From Symbiodinium microadriaticum (taxonomy: Eukaryota; Sar; Dinophyceae; Suessiales; Symbiodiniaceae): DNA of 64,000 bases. Within the stretch, counting starts at the first letter, position 1; each line of letters starts with the position of its first letter. Location: positions 902,307-966,306 of the forward strand of contig LSRX01000009.1 in assembly GCA_001939145.1 (NCBI GenBank), read 5' to 3'. The translations under genes and the position numbers were made by a program. The notes beneath the pieces were generated by a model. It did no database searches, had not been told where the DNA came from, and worked only from the letters and a program-made list of their open reading frames with translations. Shown here piece by piece: positions 21,641-33,045 of this stretch.

Positions 21641-22036
21641 CAAAGGGGTTTTGGGTTCTTGGTTCTTCTAAGGACCCTTAACCTAAGGGTTACCATAAAG
21701 AATATAAAGCCTACCACAAGGGATCCATAATGGTTCACTTACTGTTCTTGGTTCCCCAGTAACCCCTTAACAATAAGGGTACCCTTTTTCCTAAGACTCG
21801 GCTTTCGGAAGGAGACCCCCACATAAAAAGGGCAAAAGGGTACTACTGGGGAACGTTGCTACCCTAAACCCTATACCCTAAACCCTAAACCCTATACCCC
21901 TAACCCCTAAAGCCCTAAAGCCCTATACCCTAAACAATGGTTCACTTTCTGTTTCAGCCCCAAACCCAGAAGCCCCCCGTTTGTGTCTGCCGGGCTGCTG
22001 TGAGCCCTGGCCAGGAAAGAGCAAGCAGACCTGGCT

Positions 22037-22211
22037 TAGGGCTTTAGGGCTTTAGGGTTTTAGGTTTAGGGTTTTAGGGTTTTAGGGTTTTAGGGTTTTA
22101 GGGTTTTAGGGTTTTAGGGTTTAGGGCTTTAGGGCTTTAGGGGTTTAGGGCTTTAGGGTTTTCGGGTTTAGGGTTTAGGGTTTAGGGTTTAGGGTTTAGG
22201 GTTTAGGGTTT
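22037..22211 (+). repeat. TTTAGGG-type array
   Basis: Blocks of TTTTAGGG, CTTTAGGG and TTTAGGG, about 24 units. Confidence 0.9.
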
Positions 22212-22324
22212 GCTGTGGGGGCGGAAATAGTTTATCAATACTATTTCGGGGGGGCGGGTTCCTTATTATGGTTACAGTATAATGGGCCCCAAAACCCTAT
22301 TCTAATTGCTCAGGCCCCCATATT

Positions 22325-22420
22325 ACTGTAGCTGACGGGAGCTCGTCAGCCACATCTTCATAGCTGTTTGTTGCATCAGCCTTCCGCGAGTTCAGTGAAC
22401 GGGGCGAACCACACGAGGGG
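22325..22420 (-). CDS. Candidate exon, unknown protein
   Basis: Reads 'GSPRSLNSRKADATNSYEDV' then 'ADELPSATV'. Polar, likely a disordered region. Flanks hold no clear splice consensus. Confidence 0.3.
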
Positions 22421-22547
22421 CTACAATCGACCCACAGCCTCTAAGCGCGATGAAAGGAGCACGACAGACCCTAAACCCTACATCCGAGACCCTAAACCCT
22501 AAACCTTACATAAACCCTACGTATATCACGTCAAATCCAAAAGCTCA

Positions 22548-22613
22548 AACTCCGCTTCCCGTCCGTGCCCCATCTTCCGTCGGCCTTGGGGCCGGCTGCC
22601 GGTCCTCCAACAC
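22548..22613 (-). CDS. Candidate exon, unknown protein
   Basis: After TTTGCAG the frame reads 'VLEDRQPAPRPTEDGARTGS'. A pyrimidine-poor but clean AG acceptor supports it. Short and uncertain. Confidence 0.3.
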
Positions 22614-22624
22614 CTGCAAAGAAG

Positions 22625-22925
22625 GATGGTATTATTATTACTATGATGGATATTTATTACTGCTATTATTATTTATGACTGGTTCGTATGTTCTTACTAT
22701 GCTTTTTTGTTAGTATTACTAGTATTGATTCTTATAATTACTATTCACTATTATTACTACTTATTAGTAATATCAATACTTGTATTAATATTGCTATCAT
22801 TACTGTTTCCCTGCTATTATTACTACTTTTCTTATCATTATTATTTTATTATTTTAATTATTATTATTCTTCTTCTTCTTATCATTATTATTATTAGTAT
22901 TATTATTATTAATATTATTGTTATT
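22625..22925. repeat. AT-rich (TAT/TTA)n microsatellite-like tract
   Basis: Degenerate TAT/TTA/ACT triplets over 300 bp. Tyr/Leu/Ile-rich frames here are repeat translations. Confidence 0.85.
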
Positions 22926-23225
22926 ATGGGCTCTTCTTGCAGGGCTGTGAAAGAGCACCACGACGAAGCACATCGCGATGACAAAACAAAAAGCACCCCT
23001 AAACCCCAAACCCGAAAACCCCAAAGCCCTAAACCCCTAAAACCCTAAAGCCCTAAACCCCTGAACCCCTAAACCCCAAACCCCTAAACCCTAAATCCCT
23101 AAGCCCCCAGTAGACTGCGATGACGGGAAACGGCAAAGAAGGGCTCGCTCCAAGGAGGCCGAGCCCTGCGAAAACCCTTCTCCTCCCGGCAGAAAGCCCG
23201 CAAGGCAGAGGAAGTTGAGGCGTTT

Positions 23226-23372
23226 TGGGGTTTTGGGGTTGGGGTTTAGGGTTTAGGGTTTAGGGTTTAGGGGTTTAGGGTTTAGGGTTTAGGTTTTAGG
23301 GGTTAGGGGTTTAGGTGTTTAAGGTTTAGGGGTTTAGGGTTTAGGGTTTAGGGGTTTAGGGCTTAGGGTTTA
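23226..23372 (+). repeat. TTTAGGG-type array
   Basis: About 18 units with GTTTTGGGG and TTTAGGTG variants. It is followed by a unique segment and then by a TTTAGGG/CCCTAAA head-on junction at 23482-23535. Confidence 0.9.
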
Positions 23373-24481
23373 GGTGTTTCGTCCGACCGAGTTCAAGCCA
23401 GTCGGATTTCGTAAGACAGGCTTCCGACACCATAGCGAATGTGACGGCATTGCATCTGTGAGAAGGGTTCTAGGCTGTTTTAGGGTTTAGGGTTTAGGGT
23501 ACCCTAAACCCTAAACCCTAAACCCTAAACCCTACAGAGACTCTCAGCACGCCGACCCAAAAGTCCAAGCGCTGCAAACGGCCACGCTCCTCTCCGCGCC
23601 TGCCTCTCGTAAGGCGCAAGATCCAAGGACCCCGAATATAACAATAATAGGTAACAATAATAACAATAGTAATAGTACTAATAATAACAGTAATAATAAT
23701 AATAATAACAATAACATCCACCGAAACTCCTCTGCACACTACACACCCGGGCGAAGGCTCCTCTCAAGGCAACAAGAAAATCGCAGAAACCCTGCACCCC
23801 AAACCCCAAACACTCAACCCGCAACCGGCCTGCATCCGGCAAGGCGTCCACGGGCATGTCAAGTAGCACTTCGACGGCCTCTGAGGTGAGGCGCGGAAGG
23901 ACGGGTGGCCTAGGGTTGCGTTTAGGGTTTGGGGGTTAGAGGGTGTGAACCCGGGGGCTCGAGGTGAGGGTCCTTGGTTGGCCCTGAACCCCAAACCCCC
24001 AAAAACCCTCTTTGGAGAGTCGGCCTTTGGTAGATCCGGAAGGGAGGGCAGTGCCTCGCCAGAGCTTACAACCGCTGGGAAAGGCCATGAAAAGGCCCAA
24101 ACGGAAAGAGCTTAGGGTGCCTTCAGGTGTAATATACGGAATATACGGGTTTCTACCTGGATTGTATCGGGGCTTTTGGTGTTTTGGCTTTGCGCATTTA
24201 GGGCTGAGCGTATGGGGTGTGGAGCGTGCATGGGTTGGCATTTACGGGTCTAGGGTATAAGGATGAGAGTATTCGGTATGAGGCAGATACTCGGCGATAA
24301 GCGTGGCACACCATCGCAAATTTCCGAGGCTTTTTTGGCCTGATTGTTGTAGAAAGTAGACTACGGTTTGGGTATATTGTGGTATAAGATTTAGACTACA
24401 AGGGTGAAAGGACTGCGAGTTACTTACGCTCCTATAACGAGGGAGCTGCACCTTCCGAGATGGTGCTTCTTGTCAACATCT

Positions 24482-24599
24482 GGGTAGTTCTCTAAATGAG
24501 GGTCCCCCCCTTTCTAGGCCCCCAAGTATTCTACGGCACCCTTAATAAAAAGGACCCCAAAACAGAGCCCTAACTTAGAGAAACTACCCCCAACATCTC
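24482..24599. mobile_element. Family-B inverted-repeat element
   Basis: Left end GGGTAGTTCTCTAAATGAGG, right end CTAACTTAGAGAAACTACCC, about 118 bp. Non-coding. Related copies are at 30648, 36985, 56449, 58782 and 61343. Confidence 0.65.
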
Positions 24600-24770
24600 A
24601 GCTTCAAAGGTTTAGGGATGGCGGGTTCTACGGAAACCTTGGGGATGAAGGCTCGGGCCTGGGGGCTAGTGTAGGGGCCTTAAGAATGAGAGTAGGGCTT
24701 TGGGTCTCTCTTAAATTTAAGGGGTTCCTTGAAGCGTTCTATAAGGGCTACTAAGAAGTTTTTAGGGTTC

Positions 24771-24871
24771 AGGGGCCTTCAGAATTAGAATAGGGCTTTG
24801 GGGGTACATGATGCTATAGTTATAATCAGGAACCACCAAAATAACGTAGGCACGTGTTATAAGGCCCCTAG
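24771..24871. mobile_element. Family-A inverted-repeat element
   Basis: Starts AGGGGCCTTCAGAATTAGAA and ends GTTATAAGGCCCCTA, about 100 bp. The interior has TAGTTATAATCAGGAACCAC and AAAATAACGTAGG, as in other copies. It is followed by an (AAT)n-rich tract. Confidence 0.65.
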
Positions 24872-24872
24872 A

Positions 24873-24990
24873 AAATAAAAATAACAATAATAATAATAAT
24901 AATAGTAATGCTAATAGTGATGGTAATGGTAATAGTAATAGTAATAGTAATAGTAATAGTAGTAGTAATAGTTATTATTATCATTATAAT
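24873..24990. repeat. (AAT)n/(AATAGT)n microsatellite
   Basis: AAT and AATAGT repeats immediately after a family-A element. Confidence 0.9.
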
Positions 24991-25439
24991 TATAAGAAAC
25001 CCCCAAAATACTATGGGTAAGGGTTATAAAACTAAGGCCCCTGTATTACAGGTCTTGGGCTTGGGGTTTGCCGTGGAACAGCACGCAGGCGTCCCGGTTT
25101 CTTGCGACAAGGCCTTGTCGGCTCTTACTTCTCTGTCTCAGAGTTCAGGGTTTAGGGTTTAGGGTCCCACCCCTAAGACGGCCAAGAAACCCAAACCTAG
25201 GATTTAAAACAAAAACTCATGCAGCAAAACCCTTAACCCTAAACCCCAAACCCCTAAAACCTAAACCCTAATCCCCTGAACCCGAAACCCCAGAAACCAA
25301 AGCCACCCCGAAATCCCTAAACCCTAAACCCTGAACCGAACCCTAAAGTTAGGGTTTAGGGTTTAGGGTTCGGGGTTTAGGGTTTAGGGCTTAGGATTCA
25401 GGGTTTAGGGTTATCCTGGGCTTGAAGGTTTAGGGTTTG

Positions 25440-25603
25440 TATACATGTGCACATACAAATACATATACATGTACATATACATATACACATACAAACATAA
25501 ATATATAAATATAAATATAAATATAAATATAAATATAAATATAAACATATATATATATATATACTTATCTAATTCCATGAACTATGTATACGGTATATAC
25601 ACA

Positions 25604-25644
<41 letters not shown>

Positions 25645-25645
25645 T
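25440..25645. repeat. (ATACAT)n/(AAATAT)n/(AT)n microsatellite
   Basis: ATACAT, AAATAT and AT tracts in succession. No coding content. Confidence 0.95.
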
Positions 25646-25663
25646 CAAACAGAACCCAGGCTG

Positions 25664-25752
25664 AGATCGTTGGGCACCTCGGCGCCCGAGAACGACTGCA
25701 GCGCCTTGTGGGCGGCGCTTCGGACCTCCTTGGACGTCGGAAAGGCTTCGTG
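25664..25752 (-). CDS. Candidate exon, HEAT-like
   Basis: Reads '[20 protein letters not shown]' then '[13 protein letters not shown]'. The '[10 protein letters not shown]' core resembles a HEAT-repeat helix (EVR.AA..AL). The assignment is only suggestive because a single short helix is visible. Confidence 0.35.
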
Positions 25753-26029
25753 TTTCGGGTTTAGGGCTAAGGCCCTAAGGCTGCCTTGAGATCAGAAGGC
25801 TTTGGGACTTCATCGGTTTAGTGGGACCCCGGGATGAATTTCGAGTCTAATTCAGGGGTCAAGATTTAGTCAGGGATGTGGCGTGTATTCAACAACCCTG
25901 TTGTATGAGAGGGTTTTGAAATGCTTCGACTCTAGGGGTTTGGGGACTTACGGCCGTCGTAGCTAGACTATCTGTTACTGCAACCATGTATGCATGCGAA
26001 TATGCGCATGTAGCTATGTATGTAGGTCT

Positions 26030-26215
26030 AGGTATGTATGTATGTATGTATGTATGTATGTATGTATGTATGTATGTATGTATTATATCTATATCTATAT
26101 TTATATTTATATTTATATTTATATTTATATGAATATTTATATTTATATTTATATTTATATTTATATATTTATGTTTATATTTATATTTATATTTATATAT
26201 TTATTTATATGTGTG
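26030..26215. repeat. (ATGT)n then (ATTTAT)n microsatellite
   Basis: ATGT tetranucleotides to about 26081, then TATATTTATATTT hexamer-like repeats. Confidence 0.95.
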
Positions 26216-26794
26216 CATGTTTACCTACACAAGTTGACATTGCGAAGAATCAGTCAGCCCGTCAGCTTCGCCTTTTGGCACCTGCGGGTCTCCAAGTGGC
26301 GGGGTTTGGGGTCTGGGTGTTTGCAGCTGCAAGGCGTGGGATGTAGCTCAACCCACGCCCTTCAGCTGCAGCAGAAGAATAGCAAGTAGCCGTCAGCTAA
26401 TAACGAGGGATCTGCGATCACTGTTTAGTACTTGGGTAGTTAAATAGTAGTACCTCTGACAAAGGTTCTCAAACCTTCGCAGGAGGAAACGAAGTCAAAA
26501 CATGACTTCCTGTGCGCAGCATACGTAAAAATTGGCATCTTTCTCAAAAAGACCCAACATCGACCGTAGAACAGCGTCACCCAGGTGCTTCACTGAAGAC
26601 AGATGCCAATCACCCTGACAAAGCCAGCTGTGCAGGGGAAAAGGGACTTAGCTTTACAAGTCCAATAAAAGCCCATCTCTCAAGCAGCTTGGAGGTCGGC
26701 TCGCCCATAAGTACTGCTTTTCAGTTGCTGTGACTCTCAGAAGAAAGCTTCCGGCGCCGCCGCGGCAGAAGGCGCAGTAGCCCTAGTCGTAAAC

Positions 26795-26866
26795 GTCGTT
26801 GTCGTCGTCGTCGTCGTCGTTGTCGTCGTCGTCGTGGTCGTGGTCGTAGTCGTAGTCGTACTAGTA

Positions 26867-26901
<35 letters not shown>

Positions 26902-27020
26902 AGTAGTAGTAGTAGCAGCAGCAGCAGCAGCAGTAGTAGTAGCAGCAGCAGCAGGAGTAGTTAGTAGTCGTCGTCGTCGTCGCCGTAGTGGCAGTGGTAG
27001 TGGTAGCGGTAGCTGCGGCG
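26795..27020. repeat. (GTC)n/(GTA)n/(GCA)n compound microsatellite
   Basis: Long blocks of GTC, then GTA, GCA and GGTAGT. Poly-Thr, poly-Val and poly-Tyr frames over it are translations of the repeat. Confidence 0.95.
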
Positions 27021-27039
27021 GCAGCAGCATTGTTTTGTG

Positions 27040-27470
27040 GTCGCAGGAGCTGTGGGTATCTAGCTGTTGTTGCAGTGGCGATTGCTATTTCAAAACCATC
27101 TGCAAACACAGGCCCGAGTTGTCCAGCCTTGTAAATCTCTGAAAGTGGAGGCCATGGCCCCTGACCACCGTAACTCGGCTTGATACACAGGAAAAGGGAA
27201 TTTGGCACCATAAATTTCCAAGCTGCCTGCTGAGCTCCGAATTCGGTGCACCTAGAAATCACCTACGGGAAGGAGTCAAAAGTGACAACGAGTGCCGTGC
27301 AAATTGGAGAGAGGACTTCACTCCACCAAATGGTTGGGGGGCAAGCTGGAAAGCTTTAACCATTGTGTTCGGGGATGCGGCCTGAGATTCCAACTCTCAG
27401 GCCACAATCGCATCAAGAAACTTCTCTGGAGTCAAAACAGCCACAACATCAGCTATCTAGAGAGTCTATA
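27040..27470 (-). CDS. Unassigned coding remnant next to microsatellite
   Basis: The minus strand reads coding-like over about 400 bp in two frames: 'ADVVAVLTPEKFLDAIVA', a stop, 'TMVKAFQLAPQPFGGVKSSL' and, after a shift near 27.26 kb, 'EFGAQQAAWKFMVPNSLFLC' and 'GGQGPWPPLSEIYKAGQLGP'. It then dissolves into the GTC/GTA microsatellite. The arrangement (broken ORF ending in a compound microsatellite) resembles the ends of LINE-1, so it may be a fragment of a related element. Protein not recognised. Confidence 0.35.
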
Positions 27471-27574
27471 GCTCCACTCGTGCTCCAGGCACATCGCTAG
27501 ATGAGCGCCTCAGCCGCACCTCGGCGGTTCCGCGCTTTACGCGGATTCAGGGCTTCAGGGGGCAGTAGGGCTCC

Positions 27575-28172
27575 CTAAACCCTAAACTCTAAACCCTAAA
27601 CCCCTGAACCCCTAAACCCTAAACCCTAAACCCTTGCCGGGCTTTGGGGGTTTGGGGTTTTAGGGCTTCAAGGCTTTAGGTCTGGAGGCTTCTTGAGCTA
27701 AAGCCCTAAACCCTAAACCTGAAACCCTAAACCCGAAAACCTAAACTCGAAACCCTCAACCCTGAACCCTGAACCTGAAACCCTCAACCCTAAACCCAAT
27801 GCCTCAACCCTAAACCCTAATCCCTAAACCTGAAACTCTAAAACCTAAACCCGAAACCCTCAACCCTAAACCCTAAACCTGAAACCCTCAACCATAAACC
27901 CAATCCCTCAACCCTAAACCCTAAACCTGAAACCCTCAACTCTAAAACCTAAACCCGAAACCCTCAACCCTAAACCCTCAACCCTAAACCTGAAACCCTC
28001 AACCCTAAACCCAATCCCTCAACCCTAAACCCTAAACCTGAAACCTAAACCCGAAACCCTCAACCCTAAACCCTCAACTCTAAACCTGAAACCCTCAACC
28101 CCAAACCCTAAACCCTAAACCTGAAACCCTCAACCCTAAACCCTAAACCCGAAACCCTCAACCCTAAACCCT
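27575..28172 (+). repeat. Degenerate CCCTAAA higher-order array, up to assembly gap
   Basis: A 600-bp array in C-rich orientation made of CCCTAAA, CCTGAAA, CCCTCAA and CCCGAAA variants. They recur in an ordered pattern of about 28-35 bp (CCCTCAACCCTAAACCCTAA, then ACCTGAAA), so it is a higher-order array and not a simple telomeric tract. Confidence 0.85.
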
Positions 28173-28440
28173 NNNNNNNNNNNNNNNNNNNNNNNNNNNN
28201 NNNNNNNNNNNNNNNNNNNNNNNNNNNNNNNNNNNNNNNNNNNNNNNNNNNNNNNNNNNNNNNNNNNNNNNNNNNNNNNNNNNNNNNNNNNNNNNNNNNN
28301 NNNNNNNNNNNNNNNNNNNNNNNNNNNNNNNNNNNNNNNNNNNNNNNNNNNNNNNNNNNNNNNNNNNNNNNNNNNNNNNNNNNNNNNNNNNNNNNNNNNN
28401 NNNNNNNNNNNNNNNNNNNNNNNNNNNNNNNNNNNNNNNN
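28173..28440. other. Assembly gap (268 N)
   Basis: Run of N. The left flank is CCCTAAA-oriented and the right flank TTTAGGG-oriented, so orientation switches across the gap. Confidence 0.99.
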
Positions 28441-30640
28441 TTAGGGGTTTAGGGGTTTAGGGGTTTAGGGGTTTAGGGTTTAGGGCTCAGGGTTTAGGGT
28501 TTAGGGTTCAGGGTTTAAGGATTTCCTGGTATAGGGTTGCAGGAATTGTCTCAAGCGATTTCTTCTTCGCTGCTATCGAGCTTGCACTGTCAATGCAATT
28601 GTTTCCCTCAGGCCACGGTGTCAGGGAGCGACCGGCTCAGTTTTGGGAAGAATGTTTAGGGTTTAAGGTTTAAGGGTTTAGGGCTTAGGGCTTAGGGTTT
28701 TAAGGGTTTTAAGGTTTAGGGTTTAGGGTTTCGGGATATACGGGTTTAGGGCTTAGGGCTTTAAGGGTTTAGGATTTAGGGGTTTAGAGTTTAAGGTTTA
28801 AGGTATCGTACCAACAGCGACATACCGATCACGATGGTTGTAATACTTGCAGCAGTGGTTCAGAACACAGCAATGCCCGAAAAAGAGCATGCTCAATGCT
28901 CACAAGCAAAGAAGACGAACGTTATCACGCGCATCAAACAGCAGTAAACAGCCGTTCTGATCAACGGTCTCCTTTCTGCTTCGGCCGAGATGCTTTGCCT
29001 CATCCGCCTCAATCCCCGATGTCCTGGCTCTCCGAGAACAGGTTAACGACTGCGCTGATGGATACAACTACGAATGTTGGTGATGGTGTTCGTGGTGCTC
29101 ATGGCGATGGCAACGATAAAGGGGCTGTGGCGAACCTTATGATTTGCAACGCGGCTTGCTGCTACCGGGAAAACCTAAGCATCAACCACAGCTTGCCGCG
29201 ACCACTGCACTCAAGTCAGGCGAAGCACAGATCTAACGAAAAAGAAACCGAAAGCCCTCAAATAAGAACCTTGCACCCTTCCACTCCAGGAAACACTTAA
29301 ACAGCAAGAAGGGCTTAGGTTTCATGTAGCCCCAACCACGCCAAAGATGCCCCCAACTCCCAGACCAACAGAGGCCAACCATACCACCTAAACCTTAAAC
29401 CCTAAACCCAAAACCCCAAACCCCAAAACCCTCAAGCCCTAAACCCTAAACCCCTAAACCCTAAACCGTAAAACCCCTAAAACCCTAAACCCCGGGGCAG
29501 TGCCGCCAGGTGACTCGGAATCGATCTCGCTCTTAGTGTTGCGGAAGATCTGGCCCTTGCCTCGCAGCGTTGCATCAGTTTACGGTTCCTGAAGGGTTCC
29601 TTAAGGGTTCCTTAAGGGTTCTTTAGGGTTCCTTTAAAGGGAACTGTAAGGGGTTCTTTAAAGGTTTAGGGGTTTGGGGGTTTAGGGGTGTAGGGGTTTA
29701 GGGGTTTAGGGGTTTAGGGTTTAGGGGTTTAGCGGCTTAGGGTTTAGGGGTTTAGGGTTCAAGAGTGCACCAGAAGCCCGAGGCAACAAAGCAAATTCGC
29801 TCAAACACATCTCGCCCCTCTCATGCTCAACCTCGTCGGCACCGCCGGAAACCGTCCTAGGTAGTATTAGGGAGACCCCTTAAAGGGGATCCTTCTTAGC
29901 CCTACTTTTGGCTCTCTTAACAGGGACCTTATTGAAAGGGTCTCTGTCCCGAAGGGTCCCCTAATCCTAACTCCCAAACCGAACATGTTCAGGCCTCTGC
30001 TTCGTCTGTCCAGCCCCGTAACGCAGCGCACGACCGGCAAGCACTTCGAGCAGACTTTCTCCGGACCTGCGAGCGGGAGCTTCCCAAGTCGGCCCGGGTC
30101 AGAGCGGAACCTGCCTTTAAAAGTATAAGGGCTACTAGAAGCCTCAGTGGCCTTAGTGATTAGAATAGGGCTTTGGTGTATATTTTGTACTATAGCTATA
30201 CGTAGTAAGGAACCCCCCAAAAAATAGCATAGGTACTTTTCAAGGCGGGTTTTGGGGTAAGTTATACTATAACTATAATAAGGAACCCCCCAAAATAGCA
30301 GAGGTACTTATAAAAGGCCCCTAGACCCTAAACCCAAACCCTAAACCCTAGACCCTAAACCCTTAAACCCTAAACCCTAAACCCTAAACCCTAAACCCCT
30401 AAACCCTAAACCCTAAACCCTATATTTACAGCATCTTTCGGGGGAGTACAGGCTGCATCCCCCAAAACCCTGCAGAAGGCTTCGGCTCCTTGCGGAGACT
30501 CCATGGGTGGTGTCCCAAATTTGGGTTTAGGGATTTAGGGTTTAGGGGTTAGGGTTTAGGGTTTAGGGGTTTAGGGTTTAGGGGTTAGGGTTTAGGGTTT
30601 AGGGGTTTAGGGTTTAGGGTTTAGGGTTTAGGGTTTATGG
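28441..30640. other. Repeat-rich stretch, no confident gene
   Basis: TTTAGGG arrays at 28441-28525, 28650-28800, 29655-29760 and 30526-30640; CCCTAAA arrays at 29395-29490 and 30330-30421; a GGGTTCCTTAA-type direct repeat at 29588-29660; and a nested family-A element at 30139-30323. An open plus-strand frame at 28896-29300 has no protein-like signature I would defend. Confidence 0.5.
30139..30323. mobile_element. Family-A inverted-repeat element with duplicated interior
   Basis: The interior unit (AAGGAACCCCCCAAAA ... ATAGCA.AGGTACTT) occurs twice, and the element ends AAAAGGCCCCTAG. It is best read as a partial tandem duplication inside one element or as one copy nested beside another. Confidence 0.55.
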
Positions 30641-30647
30641 GCCACAT

Positions 30648-30730
30648 GGGTAGTGTTCTAAATTAGGGGTCCCTTTTGGGGGGTCCTTTTCAGCAGGCTG
30701 CCGGGACCCCGAAAAGGGAGAGAACTACCC
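30648..30730. mobile_element. Family-B inverted-repeat element
   Basis: GGGTAGTGTTCTAAATTAGG at the left and GGGAGAGAACTACCC at the right, 83 bp, non-coding. Confidence 0.6.
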
Positions 30731-30904
30731 AGATCGTTTCGGAAGACCTCGTGTTTGCAGATCGGCATATTTCAATCATTTGAACAAGTTCAAACATTCT
30801 CTGGAACGGCGCGACGAGGAAACGACGAGGCCGTCGCTGCAACTGAAAGAACCTAACCTCCAGGACCCTACAGCCGAAAAACTCTTCCAAACCAAAGCAG
30901 AAAA

Positions 30905-31008
30905 CTCTAAAGCCAAAAGGGCCACAATGTTAGTCAGGCCGCCGATGTAGATGGCCACAAAAGCAACGAGCGCCATGAACATGGGAAAAAACCTCGGCAG
31001 CCATCCGA
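30905..31008 (-). CDS. Candidate exon encoding a membrane helix
   Basis: Reads 'GWLPRFFPMFMALVAFVAIY' then 'IGGLTNIVALLALE', a clear transmembrane segment. Flanked by a family-B element and telomere-like repeats. It is likely one exon of a multi-spanning membrane protein. Confidence 0.45.
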
Positions 31009-31031
31009 AAAGGCTTTGGGATGCTTTAATG

Positions 31032-31140
31032 TAGGGGCCTTAATAATTAGAATAGGGCTTTGGGGTGTACTCTACTATCTTTTTTTGATGAGGAACCCTA
31101 GAAACAATGTGTGTAATCTGGTTGGCCCTTAAAAGCCTCT
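31032..31140. mobile_element. Family-A inverted-repeat element, partial
   Basis: Begins TAGGGGCCTTAATAATTAGA and contains GGGTGTACTCTACTATC ... AGGAACCCTAGAAAC. The right end is degenerate (GGCCCTTAAAAG). Confidence 0.5.
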
Positions 31141-31542
31141 GAAAAATATTAGTAAATAGGGTCCTCTTAAACCCAATAAGGGAAACTACAAAATATCCCA
31201 AAGGCCTACCTCGTAATCACTTGGGCCCTTTATCTTAGTCGCTTCGGGGTCCACCAGAGCGTCGGGGCTTTGTGGTTTGGGCCTGGCCCGGGCTTTCCGA
31301 TGGCGGTCGTTAGGACTTCGGATTAGGGTTTAGTTTAGGGTTTAGGGTTTAGGGTTTAGGGTTTAGGGTTTAGGGTTTAGGGAAAGCTGGGCCCTGAAAC
31401 TTTAAAACCTAAACCGCAGGGCGATTTAGGCTGAAGCTTAGCTCTAAATGACCGAATTTTTTTTTCAGACTTATGTAAAGAGATCATAAGAGGGAGCCCT
31501 AAGAAGGTAGGTTCTTTGGGGTCCAGGTAGGGTTTACCTCCT

Positions 31543-31612
31543 TGCCCTGGCGTTGAGCTTCAGAGCTACTGGCGCCGCGTCCTTGGGACGAAACGCTGAA
31601 GACGAGCGTCCC
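31543..31612 (-). CDS. Candidate exon, unknown protein
   Basis: Reads 'GTLVFSVSSQGRGASSSEAQ' then 'RQGKE', ending at a GTAAAC donor-like site. Confidence 0.35.
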
Positions 31613-32935
31613 AAAGCTTTAGGGTTTACGGTTTAGGGTTTAGGGTTTAGGGGTTAGGGGTTAGGGGTTAGGGTTTAGGGTTCGGGAGTTGAGGGTTTAG
31701 GGTTTAGGCTTTACTGGCCACTGAAGTTAAGTTTGGGGGTACCCATCTCATTTTTTTCTCAGGGGATCCTAAGCATTAGTTAACCCGAAGAGGGTGCTGC
31801 AACTCCCAAGACCCATCAGCTGAATCCCAGATTCCTGGTTCCTCCTAAACCCTAAACCCTAAACCCTAAACCCTACACCCTAAACCCTATTAATCCCCTA
31901 AACCCTAAACCCTAAACCCTATTCCCCAAACCCTAAACCCCTAAATCCTAAACCCAAATCCCTAATCCCTAACCCCTCATCCCTCATCCCTAAACCCAAA
32001 GTGCCTCCGTCCTCAATCTCAAAGCCCCGAAAGGCCCAAAACTGAAGTCTCGGCAGCAAGACGAAGATGTCCAAGACAGGGTCGGAGCCATCCCAGAGCC
32101 TGCTTTCGGAGGCTTTTTGGGTTTAGGGTGTGGGAGGGTTTAGGGTTTAGGGTTTAGGGGTTTAGGGTCCTTTTGTTGTGTTTTTTTAGGTTTTGGGGCT
32201 CGTTTCCTCTCTGCTGCGGGATCTTAAAGGGCCGCGGGTGAGCTCTTGCAAAACGGGATCTTGGCTGCTTCGTCTGCATGAGAAGAAGCACCTGCACTGA
32301 TTTATGTTCAAGGCTTTGGGGTTTGGGGTTTGGAGTTTAAGGCCTTTGGTGGCTTTTAGCTTTGGGCTTAACCACAAGGCTGGCCGCACTGATGCTTCAT
32401 CGCCGAGTCATTGCCACTAGTTCAGTCTGAAGGTACTTGTGACTTTGCTGTTTTCTGTTCACACTTGTGACTTTGCTGTTTTCTGTTCATTCCACTCTGC
32501 CTTTCGCCCGGGCGGGCCCAGCATTGGGTCTAGGCTTTGCTGATCAATGTCATCCAGGCGTGAGAAACACGGATCCAAACGACAACTTACGGTCTTTAGG
32601 AGGCCTGAAATGGGCCGCACACATGCCTGCACTGCTCGCGGAAAACCCTAAACCCTTATCCCTAAACCCGAAACCCTAAACCCTAACCCCTAAACCCTAA
32701 TCCCTAATCCCTAACCCCTAATCCCTAATCCCTAAACCATAACGGAACCCTTAAGGGCACCAAGGTTTCTCCCTCTATTTGTAGCGTGTCATGACATGAA
32801 ACCGCTAATGCAGGGGCCCTAAGAATTAGAAGAGGGTTTTGAGAATTATTATACTATTGGTTTTTTGAATAAGGAACCCCCGAAAAATAGTATATTACAT
32901 TATCTGCTGGAAAATATCACTCGAAGGAAGCCTTA

Positions 32936-33045
32936 AATTGCAGCCGGGCAACTGAGCCAGCTGCTCCTCCGTCCCCCCCAGCAAGTGCTCCATGGCTGCG
33001 GAATTCTTCCAATGGACAACGAGCCTTCGCTGGCGCTTACAGCAG
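32936..33045 (-). CDS. Candidate exon, unknown protein
   Basis: Reads 'RQRRLVVHWKNSAAMEHLLG' then 'GTEEQLAQLPGCNL'. Convincingly protein-like; a helical regulatory segment is possible. Family not recognised. Confidence 0.4.

Noticed and set aside
28173..28440. Telomere-telomere fusion at the gap
   Set aside because: A fusion would read TTTAGGG then CCCTAAA; the observed order is the reverse.
28896..29300. 134-codon plus-strand frame
   Set aside because: Starts at ATG and is open, but composition and lack of any motif or splice context do not support a gene; left unassigned.
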